Positions 55,772-64,000 of a DNA stretch of 64,000 bases are shown here, one piece after another. Position 1 is the stretch's first letter. Each line of letters starts with the position of its first letter. The notes under the pieces were generated by a model. The model was not told the DNA's origin, ran no database searches, and was given only the letters and a program-made list of their open reading frames with translations. Position numbers and translations under genes: made by a program. This DNA comes from Posidoniimonas corsicana (GTDB taxonomy: Bacteria > Planctomycetota > Planctomycetia > Pirellulales > Lacipirellulaceae): the NCBI RefSeq assembly GCF_007859765.1, contig NZ_SIHJ01000004.1, positions 282,490 to 346,489 on the forward strand, in the 5' to 3' direction.

Positions 55772-56818
55772 TCACTCGCTGGCGGGTAGGCCGCCGTCAG
55801 AGCGGCCGAACAGGGCGACAAGCGACTGGAAGTCGGTCGAGTCGGCCAGCAGCCGCACCGAGCCATCGGCCAACGCCACGTTGGCGCCGCCGGGGTGCAG
55901 CGCGTACACGCCGGTCGCGTTCGAGTGATTCACACCCACGCCGTGGCCGTTGATGGACCACGCGAACGAGTTGCTGGCCGACCAGCCAACCTGGCCGGGG
56001 TAGTCGGCGTTGGGGTTGTCTTTGGTGATGTGAGGCTTGCCGTGCAGGAACTCCACCGGCTTGCCGCCCCGCTCGACCACGGCCAGCGTGTGCGACAGCC
56101 CGTCGGTGACATCGCGGAAGCGGCCGCGGCGGTACCGCAGCAGCCTCGTGCCGGAGGTGGTGGGGGTCTCGAACGCGGGCCAGCCCCACACGCCCCACCG
56201 CACGAACTGTGTGGACTCGGCGTCGGCATCCTCTGGCAGCGGGTCGGGCAGCACCTGGATGCCGGCCATCGCGTCGTAGTCCGCCCGAACGACGTGGTAA
56301 CGGTCGTCGTCGGAAAGGTCCTCCCACGCGACGCCGAGCCGATCGTGCTTGCGTCCCCAGCCCAGCCGGGCAGGCGAGCCGCCGGAGGGGCAGACAAAGC
56401 TGGGCACGGCCGACTGGGCCACCTCGGCGTTGGCGGCCGACGTGGCCAGCGACTGCCAGTCGATCTTGTCGTGCAGCGGCGCCTCGTCCAGGTGCGGCAG
56501 CAGCGGCGTCCGCCACGAGTGCAGGTGGAACAGGTCCCACTCCCGCAGCGGGTAGGGCAGGCTGGTCCCGACGTACAGCGAGGGCAGGGCCCCCTCGGCG
56601 GCGTGCACGGCCTGCACTGCCTGGATGGTCTGGCGGAGGTTGTTCTTGCACTGCGTCTGCCGCACCGACTCGCGGCTGGCCTGGATCGCCGGCAGCAGCA
56701 GCGCCGCGAGCATCGCGATCAGCCCGAGCACCACCAGCAGCTCGAGCAGCGTAACGCCCTCCGGACCGCTGGCGGGCGGGGCGGTCAAGCGGCGGTGGGG
56801 TGCGTTGGGTTGGTGCAT
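55772..56818 (-). CDS. DUF1559 pseudopilin-like protein (variant N-terminus)
   Basis: 348 residues. The prepilin helix reads GVTLLELLVVLGLIAMLA, with TLLE in place of FTLVE. AIQASRESVRQTQCKNNLRQ follows and the C-terminal family motif is LHPGGANVALADGSVRLLA. It is more divergent than the other three copies in the window. It converges on the gene at 54607 across repeat copy C. Confidence 0.88.
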   Translation of the reverse strand: MHQPNAPHRRLTAPPASGPEGVTLLELLVVLGLIAMLAALLLPAIQASRESVRQTQCKNNLRQTIQAVQAVHAAEGALPSLYVGTSLPYPLREWDLFHLHSWRTPLLPHLDEAPLHDKIDWQSLATSAANAEVAQSAVPSFVCPSGGSPARLGWGRKHDRLGVAWEDLSDDDRYHVVRADYDAMAGIQVLPDPLPEDADAESTQFVRWGVWGWPAFETPTTSGTRLLRYRRGRFRDVTDGLSHTLAVVERGGKPVEFLHGKPHITKDNPNADYPGQVGWSASNSFAWSINGHGVGVNHSNATGVYALHPGGANVALADGSVRLLADSTDFQSLVALFGRSDGGLPASE

Positions 56819-56914
56819 CGGCCACGGTCCGTTTGCTCCTTAGACGCGCGCAGTTAACGGATCACGCGGAGGTTCTCTGAAGTCGGCAAGATTGGCCAGC
56901 GTCCAACGCGGAGG

Positions 56915-58711
56915 CTACCGATTGGCTGTGGGCTGTTTCCTTCGAAACGTGGCCGACAAGGCGAGCCCCGTCAAAGTTGCGACAGCTGCCATCACAACCG
57001 CCGGGCCCGACTGCCCGTACAACCCAGCGCCAACGGCGAACAACGCGGCGTAGATCGCCGCGGTCCCTAGCGCCATCCGCAGCAGCCCGAGCGGGATGGA
57101 GTCTTGCGGGTACGTCGTGATCGGGCTGCCCTGCTGCTCGGCCCGTGTGTAGACCGACCGCCAGCCGGGGCCGCGGGGGTGGACCAGCCGGCAGAACGAA
57201 AGCAGCGTGGCCTCGGGCTCTGGACGCGTGAGGAGCGTGGCCGCCAGCCAGATGAGCGTCGTAGCGCCGACGCTCAGCCCCAGCACCTGCCAGTCTTCCA
57301 GCCCGAAGTCAACAAACTGGAACAACGCCGCCACCGCCACCGACGCGATCATCGCCACGATCTCGCTCACCGCGTTGATCCGCCACCAGTACCACCGCAG
57401 CACAAACACCAGGCCCGTGCCCGCGCCGACGCTCAGCAGCAGGTCGAACCCCTGCTTGGCGGTCTGCAGGTAGAGCGCCAGCCCGCTGGAGAGCAGCATG
57501 ATCGCCACCGTCGCGACGCGGCCCACCAGCACCAACTGGGCGTCGGTCGCCCGATTGCCCAGCAGCGGCTTGTAGAAGTCGTTCGTGATGTACGACGACC
57601 CCCAGTTCAATTGCGTCGAGATGGTCGACACGTAGGCCGACAGCAGCGACGCCAGGATCAGACCCCGCCAGCCGGCGGGCGCGCTGGTCAGCATGGCGGG
57701 GTAGGCCAGGTCGTGCCCCAGCTTCGACTCGCCGAGCTGCGGGAACGCCCGCTCCAGGTCCGCCAGCTCCGGGTACACCACCAGCGACGCCAGCGCCACC
57801 AGGATCCACGGCCAGGGCCGCAGAGCGTAGTGGGCCACGTTGAACAGCATCACCGCGCCCAGCGCGTTGTCCTCGTCCTTGGCGGCCAGCATCCGCTGGG
57901 CCAGGTAGCCGCCGCCGCCCGGCTCGGCGCTCGGGTACCACACGCTCCACCACTGCACCAGCAGCGGCATCAGCAGCACCGTCATCAGGAAGTTTCGCGA
58001 CTCGGTGGTGCTCCAGTCCCAGCCGGGCAGCATCGCCTGCTTGGCGGCCACCGCCGGGTGGTCGAGCAGGCCCGCCAGCCCGCCGACCTCCGGACGCTGG
58101 ACCGCGAAGTACGCGGCCGCGACCGAGCCGGCCATCGCCACGCCGAACAGCAGGCAGTCGGTCCACACCACCGCCCGCAGCCCGCCCAGCGTGCTCAGCA
58201 CCAGCGCCGTCAGCCCGCCGCACAGCAGCACGGCGGCGGGCGACAGCCCGAGCATCACGTGCCCGATCTTGATCGCCGCGACCGACACCACCGCCATCAC
58301 GATCACGTTGAACACCACGCCCAGGTACGCCGCGCGGAACATCCGCAGCAGGCGGGCCGGCTCGCCGTGGTAGCGGAGCTCGTAGAACTCCAGGTCGGTC
58401 GTGACGCCGGTGCGGCGCCACATCCGCGCGAACAGGAACACCGTGAGCATCCCGGTCAGCAGGAACGCCCACCAGACCCAGTTGCCCGCCACGCCGTGGG
58501 TGCGGACCAGCTCGGTGACCAGGCCGGGCGTGTCGGCGGCGAACGTGGTGGCGACCAGCGACACCCCGAGCAGCCACCCCGACATGCCGCGGCCCGACAG
58601 GAAGTACTCGGCCGGGTTGTCCCCGGCGCGGCGGCTGGACCACAGGCCGACCAGCACGCTGACCGCGATCACCGCGGCGATGATGGCGAGGTCGATGAAC
58701 TCCAGCTGCAT
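56915..58711 (-). CDS. sodium:solute symporter (SSS family)
   Basis: 598 residues with about 14 membrane helices. The SSS signature is clear: VLVGLWSSRRAGDNPAEYFLSGRGMSGWLLGVSLVATTFAADTP and later LASLLSAYVSTISTQLNWGSSYITNDFY, where the Na+ site lies. The substrate is unknown. The ATG at 58711 starts just before the first helix; the upstream extension to 58864 is arginine-rich shadow sequence. Confidence 0.92.
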   Translation of the reverse strand: MQLEFIDLAIIAAVIAVSVLVGLWSSRRAGDNPAEYFLSGRGMSGWLLGVSLVATTFAADTPGLVTELVRTHGVAGNWVWWAFLLTGMLTVFLFARMWRRTGVTTDLEFYELRYHGEPARLLRMFRAAYLGVVFNVIVMAVVSVAAIKIGHVMLGLSPAAVLLCGGLTALVLSTLGGLRAVVWTDCLLFGVAMAGSVAAAYFAVQRPEVGGLAGLLDHPAVAAKQAMLPGWDWSTTESRNFLMTVLLMPLLVQWWSVWYPSAEPGGGGYLAQRMLAAKDEDNALGAVMLFNVAHYALRPWPWILVALASLVVYPELADLERAFPQLGESKLGHDLAYPAMLTSAPAGWRGLILASLLSAYVSTISTQLNWGSSYITNDFYKPLLGNRATDAQLVLVGRVATVAIMLLSSGLALYLQTAKQGFDLLLSVGAGTGLVFVLRWYWWRINAVSEIVAMIASVAVAALFQFVDFGLEDWQVLGLSVGATTLIWLAATLLTRPEPEATLLSFCRLVHPRGPGWRSVYTRAEQQGSPITTYPQDSIPLGLLRMALGTAAIYAALFAVGAGLYGQSGPAVVMAAVATLTGLALSATFRRKQPTANR

Positions 58712-58823
58712 GGCGGTTCCTGCGGGGCGTCGGGCGATGACGCCTGCGGCGCCGCGGGCATTGTAGGGCGCCGGCGGCCGGGTTGCACGGCGGGAACCGC
58801 GTGGCGGCCCAGCACGCAGCGAC

Positions 58824-59783
58824 TCAGTCCGTCGGGCGCTCGATCTCCAGCCCCGCCGGCGCAACCACGTCGAGCGCCACGAAGGTAGTCCGCCACTGCC
58901 ACGGCGTAGGGCTCAGCGGCCGTTCTTCCCAGCCGAGCTGATCGGCGAGTTGGTGCACGGCCGGCGGGACGCCGATCATCGTGAACTCCTCGTAACCGCG
59001 GAGCACGCACCGCGTCTTGGCGGGCAGCGCGATCCGCCCGCGACGCAGGTTGTGGTCCTCCACGTAGGAGCAGCTCACCACAACCGACACCGGCTCCGCC
59101 AGGCGTTGGCCGTTGACGTTGTCGACCAGCAGCGTGTTCGACTCGACCTTGCCGCCGGTGACCAGGACGCCTTCGATCGTCAGCGGGTAGCCGAGCGGCG
59201 CCCCTAGCTGACCGCGTGGCGCCGACCTGCGGGGGCCGGCCCCGGCGGGTTCGCTGGGCGCCGGTTGAAGCCGATCGTGCTCGCCCTCGCCGAGGTTGAT
59301 CTGAAAGGTAGTGAGCCGCCCAAGCACGTCTTGGTCCAACCGGCCGCCACGGGACAATCGGCAGAAGAGCTGCTTGCCGGTCCCGGCGGGGTGGCGTTCG
59401 GACAGGTCGGTGACCCAGTAGGGCTCGCGCAGCGACTGTGGCATCATCGCTTGGTTGACGACGCTGTCATCCTGCACACTTATCTGAAGCCTGAATCCGA
59501 CGTGCGTTGGCCCCACCGCTTCGTGCGGCTGCTCTGAGACTTCACCCGTCATTGATCGCCCGTAGACCGTGAACTTCCGAGTTCGGTAGTCCACCACCAG
59601 CGTGCTGGGGTAGTGCTGCGGGTACTCAAACCGGAGCTCGTCCGCCAGGTCCGGGAACGCGGCGCGGAAGTCCTCTTCAACCCGCTGCAACAAGCTGTCA
59701 GCCTGCGTGGCGGTGTCCTCAGCGTGGGCCGCCAGAGCGCCGATCGCGAAGAATACCGCGGTCACGAGTGAGAAGGCCTTCAT
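58824..59783 (-). CDS. hypothetical secreted protein
   Basis: 319 residues. A signal peptide (AFSLVTAVFFAIGALAAHA) precedes a soluble region with no known motif; an insertion rich in P, G and R occurs near the middle (PAGAGPRRSAPRGQLGAP). A hairpin-forming 9-bp inverted repeat lies directly upstream of its start. No neighbour suggests a role. Confidence 0.65.
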   Translation of the reverse strand: MKAFSLVTAVFFAIGALAAHAEDTATQADSLLQRVEEDFRAAFPDLADELRFEYPQHYPSTLVVDYRTRKFTVYGRSMTGEVSEQPHEAVGPTHVGFRLQISVQDDSVVNQAMMPQSLREPYWVTDLSERHPAGTGKQLFCRLSRGGRLDQDVLGRLTTFQINLGEGEHDRLQPAPSEPAGAGPRRSAPRGQLGAPLGYPLTIEGVLVTGGKVESNTLLVDNVNGQRLAEPVSVVVSCSYVEDHNLRRGRIALPAKTRCVLRGYEEFTMIGVPPAVHQLADQLGWEERPLSPTPWQWRTTFVALDVVAPAGLEIERPTD

Positions 59784-59790
59784 AGACCAC

Positions 59791-59864
59791 CGATTGGGAT
59801 GAATTGGGGGAACTGCAGACGGTTCTGGTTTCGACGCGGTACGCTACGAAAAGGTTCCCAATCG
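59791..59864 (-). promoter_or_regulatory. inverted repeat upstream of the secreted protein gene
   Basis: CGATTGGGA (59791-59799) and TCCCAATCG (59856-59864) are perfect reverse complements separated by 56 bp. The first arm is 8 bp before the start codon at 59783, so it could be a leader hairpin or paired operator. Confidence 0.3.
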
Positions 59865-59930
59865 TGGGACGACCCTCCGCGTCGTGGCGTGCGAGCAGGC
59901 CGCCGGTTGAGACCCAACGGCGGGCCAGGC

Positions 59931-60608
59931 TCAACGGCGTGCCGCCAGCCAGCCGTGGATCATGCCCGCCTGGAAGAACTGGCAGGGCGAGTCGAACCCG
60001 CCGGCCTCGATCAGACCGGCGACTCCGGTGGGCGGCAGCACGGCGACCGCGTTGTTGTACGCGTCCCGCAGGCCGGCGAGCTGCTCCTCGTTCATGCCCG
60101 CCCACCGCATCGCCTGCATCCAGTGGGCCAGCAGCTGCTCGCCGGCGGCAGACTCTTCGGCCGCCAGGTCCGCCGTCGCGAGCCGTGCGCCGGGGCGGAG
60201 CCGCGCGGCGATTGCGCTGAAGAAGCCGGTCCGCTGCTGCGGGTCGAGCATGAACTGCGACACCAGGATCGACGTGGCCGCGTCGAAGGGTTCGCCGGGC
60301 GGCAGCGAGTCGAGGTAGCCGGTGTGGAATTCGCAGCGGTCCGCCACGCCGCTCTCTTCCGCCTTGCGGCGGCAGACCTCCAGCATCGGCCCCGACGGGT
60401 CGACCGCCGTGAATCGCCAGCCGGGGAACCGCGCGGCGAGCGCCAGCAGGTCCGCCCCGGTCCCCGCGCCGACGCACAGCACGCGGGCGCCGGCCGGCAG
60501 GTCGGCCAGCTCCGCGCTGATCAAGAGGTGCAACGCGTCCACCAACGGCCGCAGCGCGGCGAAGCGGTTGTCGTAGTCGGCGGCGTGGGTCTTGTCGAAC
60601 GCGGCCAT
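59931..60608 (-). CDS. class I SAM-dependent methyltransferase
   Basis: 225 residues from ATG at 60608. The SAM-binding motif I is VLCVGAGTGADLLALA, followed by acidic VDPSG (motif II) and DAATSILVSQFM (motif IV). The substrate cannot be inferred; no partner gene is nearby. A start at 60614 is also possible. Confidence 0.85.
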   Translation of the reverse strand: MAAFDKTHAADYDNRFAALRPLVDALHLLISAELADLPAGARVLCVGAGTGADLLALAARFPGWRFTAVDPSGPMLEVCRRKAEESGVADRCEFHTGYLDSLPPGEPFDAATSILVSQFMLDPQQRTGFFSAIAARLRPGARLATADLAAEESAAGEQLLAHWMQAMRWAGMNEEQLAGLRDAYNNAVAVLPPTGVAGLIEAGGFDSPCQFFQAGMIHGWLAARR

Positions 60609-60720
60609 TATCACCCGCTAGGCTAGTGAGATGAATACTGGGGGAAGTCGGTTACGCCGGTGCGGCGATCGCTCTCGGATACGCCACTACTAGGCGGGGA
60701 GAGCTTCGGTCTGCCACGTT

Positions 60721-61482
60721 TCAGTGGACTATTCGGCAGTCAGGGTGCGCGCTCTTGAAACGAGACAGCGACTCTTGCGAGAGGTCCGCACCGATCACAA
60801 TGAGTTCTTGTATGTGAGGAAGACCCGCTAGTTGATCGAGCCCCTGATCCGAAATGTTGGGCGAATCGAGGTCAAGCACAAGCAGCTTCTGGGCCTCGGC
60901 ACACTCGGCGAGGTAGCTCGCCCCTGCGTCGTCGAGGTTCGAGATGCGGAGCTCTTTCATGTCGCCGACGAGTGGCCAATATTCCACGGCAAACACCTTC
61001 CCGTAGGGCTGCAGCATGCTCTGAACCATTGCTCGCCGGCCTTCTACCCATTGTGACTGACGGTACGCAAACGCGGAGCCCCCGACGACGACGCACAGCA
61101 CCGTTGTGGTCGCTAGCAGGGTGCGAAGGGTGTAGCGACCACACGTCTGCCGCGGCGGCGCGAGCGGCGCGGCGAGGGGGATGTACAGGAGGTAACCGAG
61201 TGAGCCCCAACCAAACGGCGCGAACCGCCTCCAAAACCCGGAAGCATAGTTGGACGCCCAGGCGGGAAACTGCTCTTCAAAGAAGATCAAGCCAACCGAC
61301 AGCCAAGCTCCGACAACGGCAATCAACAGCGGGAGCGAGGCGTTGGAGAGCGTCGTGCCGAGCGATGTGAAGTAGCACGCGTGGTACTGCCGCGCGAGCT
61401 GCCGCCAGAATGGCCACCCGGCGAGCTTGCTCGATAGGAGCGTCGGCTCTTCGGCGGGGTTGCTCTTGCTGAGGTCTGGCAT
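60721..61482 (-). CDS. membrane protein with C-terminal leucine-rich-repeat-like segment
   Basis: 253 residues. Several N-terminal membrane segments (ASLPLLIAVVGAWLSVGLIFF, LGYLLYIPLAAPLA, LLATTTVLCVVVGGSAFAY) precede a region with LRR-like spacing (MKELRISNLDDAGASYL, KLLVLDLDSPNISDQGLDQLAGLPHIQELIVIGADLS). This kind of membrane-LRR protein is common in Planctomycetes. Function unknown; unlike its GC-rich neighbours it has a more relaxed codon use. Confidence 0.65.
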   Translation of the reverse strand: MPDLSKSNPAEEPTLLSSKLAGWPFWRQLARQYHACYFTSLGTTLSNASLPLLIAVVGAWLSVGLIFFEEQFPAWASNYASGFWRRFAPFGWGSLGYLLYIPLAAPLAPPRQTCGRYTLRTLLATTTVLCVVVGGSAFAYRQSQWVEGRRAMVQSMLQPYGKVFAVEYWPLVGDMKELRISNLDDAGASYLAECAEAQKLLVLDLDSPNISDQGLDQLAGLPHIQELIVIGADLSQESLSRFKSAHPDCRIVH

Positions 61483-61609
61483 CGGCGTCGCAGATTCTCT
61501 GCCCCAGCGAGGTGGACACGCTCCAATGTACCGAGGGTTCTCCCCATCGTCACGTTGGTTCTCCCGGCTCGGAGAGCTGGGGGTACGTTCGGGCGCCGTT
61601 TGGCGGAGG

Positions 61610-61640
61610 TGACTTCGATCTCAGCAAAGCTAGCCACTTC
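61610..61640 (-). pseudogene. short remnant matching the 3' end of mtnC
   Basis: Positions 61618-61638 repeat 21 bases of the mtnC 3' end (62211-62231) exactly. Read on the minus strand both encode EVASFAEI in the same relative frame. The flanks have diverged, so it is either a relic of a duplicated mtnC end or a coincidence of recombination. Confidence 0.45.
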
Positions 61641-61721
61641 GGGTCTTGTCCACGCCGGAGGCGGCCTGGTGAGTTTAATGGGCTGAATAACGATAAACGC
61701 CCCGTAAGAACCCAACGTTAT

Positions 61722-62165
61722 TCACCAGCCAGGGGCGATTCCCGCCAGCCGCACTACCAGAGCAAACAGGAAACAGGCGCAGAAAAAAAGGGCGCCTATT
61801 ACCGTACCTTTTAGCTGCCGCGGATCGGCTTGGTAGCGGTGAGCACGCGGTTGCGATCGCAGTCGGCCTCTCAATCTTGAGCGCGAGATCGACGACAGCG
61901 ACCACCTGCGTAAGCAGTCCGCCAGCAGGAGCGTCAGCGACATGACTCCGAGCAGAAGGAAGCCGATCCCCAGGGCCGTGGCGCCGATCTCATCCATGTT
62001 CCACTGCCCATCGAACAATGATCCGGCCGTGGCGAGTAGGATCGATCCGCCAATCGAAAGTCCCAACGCGGTGCTGGCGGCGTAGTAGCTCCGCAAGGTG
62101 GCGTGCAGCGGACGCAGACTGTTGGCGCGAGAGAAGGACTTGCCGACCTGCTGACGGTGATTCAC
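61722..62165 (-). CDS. small membrane protein of unknown function
   Basis: 147 residues with three likely membrane segments (ALGLSIGGSILLATAGSLF, TALGIGFLLLGVMSLTLLLADCL, GTVIGALFFCACFLFALVVRLAGI) and a basic loop (RSRLRGRLRSQPRAHR) between the second and third. It starts 5 bp after the mtnC stop codon and may be co-transcribed, but no family is recognised. Confidence 0.6.
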   Translation of the reverse strand: MNHRQQVGKSFSRANSLRPLHATLRSYYAASTALGLSIGGSILLATAGSLFDGQWNMDEIGATALGIGFLLLGVMSLTLLLADCLRRWSLSSISRSRLRGRLRSQPRAHRYQADPRQLKGTVIGALFFCACFLFALVVRLAGIAPGW

Positions 62166-62170
62166 CAGGG

Positions 62171-62914
62171 CTAGCTGCTAGGGTTCTTAAAGTCGATCAG
62201 GATCTCAGCAAAGCTAGCCACCTCCGTGTGCCCGTGCCCCGGCTCGACGGGCGCGTTGTCGGGACGAATCAACAGGCCCGTCTGCATGCCCGCTTCGCGG
62301 GCGGCGTCGAGTTCGGCGGTGATGTCGCTCAGGAACAGGATCGACGCGGGCGGCAGGCGCCAGTCGGCGGCGATGGCCGCGTAGCTGGCGGCCTCGCGTT
62401 TGGGGCCGGTGGTGGTGTCGTAGTGGCCGGAGAACAGCGGCAGCAGGTCGCCCTGCTGGGTGTGGCCGAAGAACAGCTGCTGCGCCTGGATGCTGCCGGA
62501 GGAGTAGATCCGCAGGTCGGCGCCGGCGGCCCGCCACCGATCGAGCGCGGGCGGCACGTCGGGGTACACGTGAGCGACCATCTCGCCGGACTCGAAGCCG
62601 CTCTTCCAGATCAGGCCCTGCAGCTGCTTGAGGCCGGTCGCCTTTTGGTCGGCGTCCATCAGGCGGGTGGCTTCCTCCTCAACCAGGTCGCGCGGGGCGC
62701 GGTCCTCGGCGTCGGCCCATGCGGCCAGCGACGGCTGGCCTGCGTCGCCGGCGACTTGCTCGCAGGCGGCCTGGCAAGAGGGGTCGTCCCACGACTGCTG
62801 GAGGTAGGCGGCCAGCTCGCGCCGCGCGAAGGGGAACATCACGTCGTACACGAACTTGACGGACGAGGTGGTCCCCTCGACGTCCAGCAGCACGCCCTGC
62901 GCTTCGACCTGCAT
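62171..62914 (-). CDS. mtnC: enolase-phosphatase E1 (acireductone synthase)
   Basis: 247 residues of the HAD superfamily. Motif I is LLDVEGTTSSVKFV, with the DxExTT form specific to MtnC; motif II is YSSGSIQAQQLFF; motif IV has LFLSDITAELDAA. It converts 2,3-diketo-5-methylthiopentyl-1-phosphate to acireductone in methionine salvage. Its ATG shares a base with the mtnD stop codon (TGATG), so it is coupled to mtnD. Confidence 0.94.
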   Translation of the reverse strand: MQVEAQGVLLDVEGTTSSVKFVYDVMFPFARRELAAYLQQSWDDPSCQAACEQVAGDAGQPSLAAWADAEDRAPRDLVEEEATRLMDADQKATGLKQLQGLIWKSGFESGEMVAHVYPDVPPALDRWRAAGADLRIYSSGSIQAQQLFFGHTQQGDLLPLFSGHYDTTTGPKREAASYAAIAADWRLPPASILFLSDITAELDAAREAGMQTGLLIRPDNAPVEPGHGHTEVASFAEILIDFKNPSS

Positions 62915-63513
62915 CACAGCTCCACCGCACCTTTGAGGCCCTCGGCCTTGGGCAGGTAGCTGCCGCCCCAGCAGACCGGCTGGTGCTTGGTGTGCACGCC
63001 GTCGGCGATGTACTCGGGCGTCCAGCCGCTGGGGTCCTGGAACAGGCGGATGCAGCGGATCTGGCGGTTGTCGCACAGGTGGAACCAGTGCTTGGTGCCG
63101 GCCGGCACGTTGATCAGGTCGCCGGTGGTGACCTCCACCGAGAACACCGGGCCGTCGACGCCGTTGATTGCGGCGTCCGGGCTGATCCAGAACACGCCGC
63201 GGCCGGCCACCGTGAACCGCACCTCGTCCTCGCTGTGGGTGTGCTCCTTGTCGAACTTGGCGAGCATGGCGTCCAGGTTCGGCGTGTCGGGCTTCACGTT
63301 GATCACGTCGGCCGTGACGAAGCCGCCCCGCTCGCTCAGCCGGTCGATCTCCGGCTGGTACTCGGCCAGGATCTCTTCGTCGGTCGGCGAGTCGCCCAGG
63401 CGGCCCTCGACGTCCCACTTCTCGTACCAGATGCCGAACGGCGCGAGGAACTCGCGGATGGCGTCGGGGTCCTCAATGCGGCGGTTGTCGTCCGAGACGG
63501 TTACGGTCGCCAT
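62914..63513 (-). CDS. mtnD: acireductone dioxygenase
   Basis: 199 residues, a cupin. The metal-binding set is visible: FDKEHTHSEDEVRF (His-His-Glu) and GTKHWFHL (His). It produces the 2-keto acid precursor of methionine (Fe form) or the off-pathway product (Ni form). It is slightly longer than average through its C-terminus. Coupled to mtnC. Confidence 0.94.
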   Translation of the reverse strand: MATVTVSDDNRRIEDPDAIREFLAPFGIWYEKWDVEGRLGDSPTDEEILAEYQPEIDRLSERGGFVTADVINVKPDTPNLDAMLAKFDKEHTHSEDEVRFTVAGRGVFWISPDAAINGVDGPVFSVEVTTGDLINVPAGTKHWFHLCDNRQIRCIRLFQDPSGWTPEYIADGVHTKHQPVCWGGSYLPKAEGLKGAVEL

Positions 63514-63535
63514 GTTAGTGAGCCTTCCGGTTGGT

Positions 63536-63726
63536 GAAATAGGGGGACAGGCACGCTGGGATCGGTCCGATGAGAGGGTCGGGCTTTCCCGGTTGCGAGC
63601 CAGTCCCCAATTTCACGGGCGCCTTGCTGGTTGATCGTAGTCCCCGGCTCTGCCGGGGGATGAACGTGCTGGTTGACTTGCTGTTGCGCGATCCCCCGGC
63701 GGAGCCGGGGGCTACGGGTTAGTGCT
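63536..63726. repeat. REP-like palindromes between mtnB and mtnD
   Basis: Two nested inverted repeats in a 227-bp gap. First, TGAAATAGGGGGAC (about 63536-63549) against GTCCCCAATTTCA (about 63606-63618), imperfect. Second, a 24-bp imperfect inverted repeat (TAGTCCCCGGCTCTGCC, about 63637, against GGCGGAGCCGGGGGCTA, about 63715), each arm itself palindromic. GGGGACAGGCAC-like cores are typical of REP elements mobilised by RAYT transposases; no transposase is here. Confidence 0.55.
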
Positions 63727-63740
63727 CCGCTTGCAAGCGG

Positions 63741-64000
63741 CTAGGCCAGGCTCAGCTTGCGGAGCTCGCACTCCATGAGGAACTCGAACACCTCGATGTG
63801 GCGGCGGGCCTCGGCGATGTCGGCGCCCCAGGCGTACAGGCCGTGCTTGCGGATCAGGAAGCCGTGCTGCAGCGGGTGGTCGGCGTCGTTCAGCCGTTCC
63901 TCGACCTTCAACGCGAGCGACGGGATGTCCTGCGTGTTCTCGAAGATGGGGGTCAGCTCGGTCGCCTGGTGGGTGCTGTGCCCCGACAGGCCCTTGAGCA
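63741..64000 (-). CDS. mtnB: methylthioribulose-1-phosphate dehydratase, C-terminal part (5' end outside window)
   Basis: The minus-strand frame runs from the window edge to TAG at 63741-63743. Its 85 residues (LKGLSGHSTHQATELTPIFENTQDIPSLA, then GFLIRKHGLYAWGADIAEARRHIEVFEFLMECEL) match the C-terminal half of class II aldolase-like MtnB, including a His of the zinc site in HGLYAWG. It dehydrates 5-methylthioribulose-1-phosphate, the step before MtnC. Order mtnB-mtnD-mtnC suggests one salvage operon interrupted by repeats. Confidence 0.88.
   Translation of the reverse strand, partial: LKGLSGHSTHQATELTPIFENTQDIPSLALKVEERLNDADHPLQHGFLIRKHGLYAWGADIAEARRHIEVFEFLMECELRKLSLA

Noticed and set aside
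57104-58888. 594-codon plus-strand open frame
   Set aside because: Antisense to the SSS symporter; arginine-, histidine- and glutamine-rich composition typical of a GC-driven shadow frame.

Overview
This is a high-GC window from a member of the Planctomycetota, most likely of the Pirellulales type. The lineage call rests on content. There are four DUF1559 pseudopilin-like proteins with the [14 protein letters not shown]-type N-terminus. There is a secreted protein combining dockerin-like repeats with a PEP-CTERM sorting tail, a DUF6666-type secreted protein, and a PQQ-propeller protein opening with the planctomycete signature WPRFRGPNG. GTG and TTG starts are common. No rRNA, tRNA, CRISPR array, insertion sequence or prophage was seen.

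Layout. Positions 1-22000 form a mosaic of mostly single genes: the 3' end of a serine acetyltransferase, an FHA/sigma54 activator, a CPBP-family membrane protein, an XRE-SnoaL regulator coupled to a DUF1559 gene, secreted and lipoprotein genes, a PQQ propeller, a PaaK-like ligase, an MtfA-like peptidase, a tandem HD-GYP protein, a sorbosone-dehydrogenase-like propeller, and a glutamate-receptor-like ion channel translationally coupled to CorA. Positions 22201-47376 are one continuous minus-strand flagellar locus. In transcription order it runs: TPR protein, flgN, histidine kinase, NtrC-type regulator, then flgB flgC fliE fliF fliG fliH fliI fliJ motE-like fliK flgD flgE flbD motA motB fliL fliN fliO fliP fliQ fliR flhB. 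A sigma54-type -24/-12 promoter candidate lies just upstream of flgB, next to its probable activator. Positions 47523-64000 hold an LptF/G permease, a second NtrC-type two-component pair, the beta and gamma subunits of a Na+-pumping decarboxylase beside birA, secreted proteins, a DUF1559 gene, a sodium:solute symporter, a methyltransferase, small membrane proteins, and a methionine-salvage cluster (mtnB partial, mtnD, mtnC).

The least explained structure is a dispersed intergenic element present three times (about 2873-3155, 21871-22133, 55491-55726). Each copy has two different hairpin modules about 120 bp apart, both ending in the invariant 12-mer AGGGACAAAAGT, followed by a conserved tail containing GGTGGCCGGTTTC. 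Two copies sit 12-14 bp after a stop codon between convergent genes. A second, REP-like class of palindromes lies between mtnB and mtnD.

Other points to follow up: no fliM lies between fliL and fliN, and this FliN carries two N-terminal copies of the FliM/FliY-type CheY-docking peptide; the hook protein FlgE has a duplicated insert of about 200 residues; FliG has an unusual proline-rich linker and substitutions at the torque-helix acidic pair.
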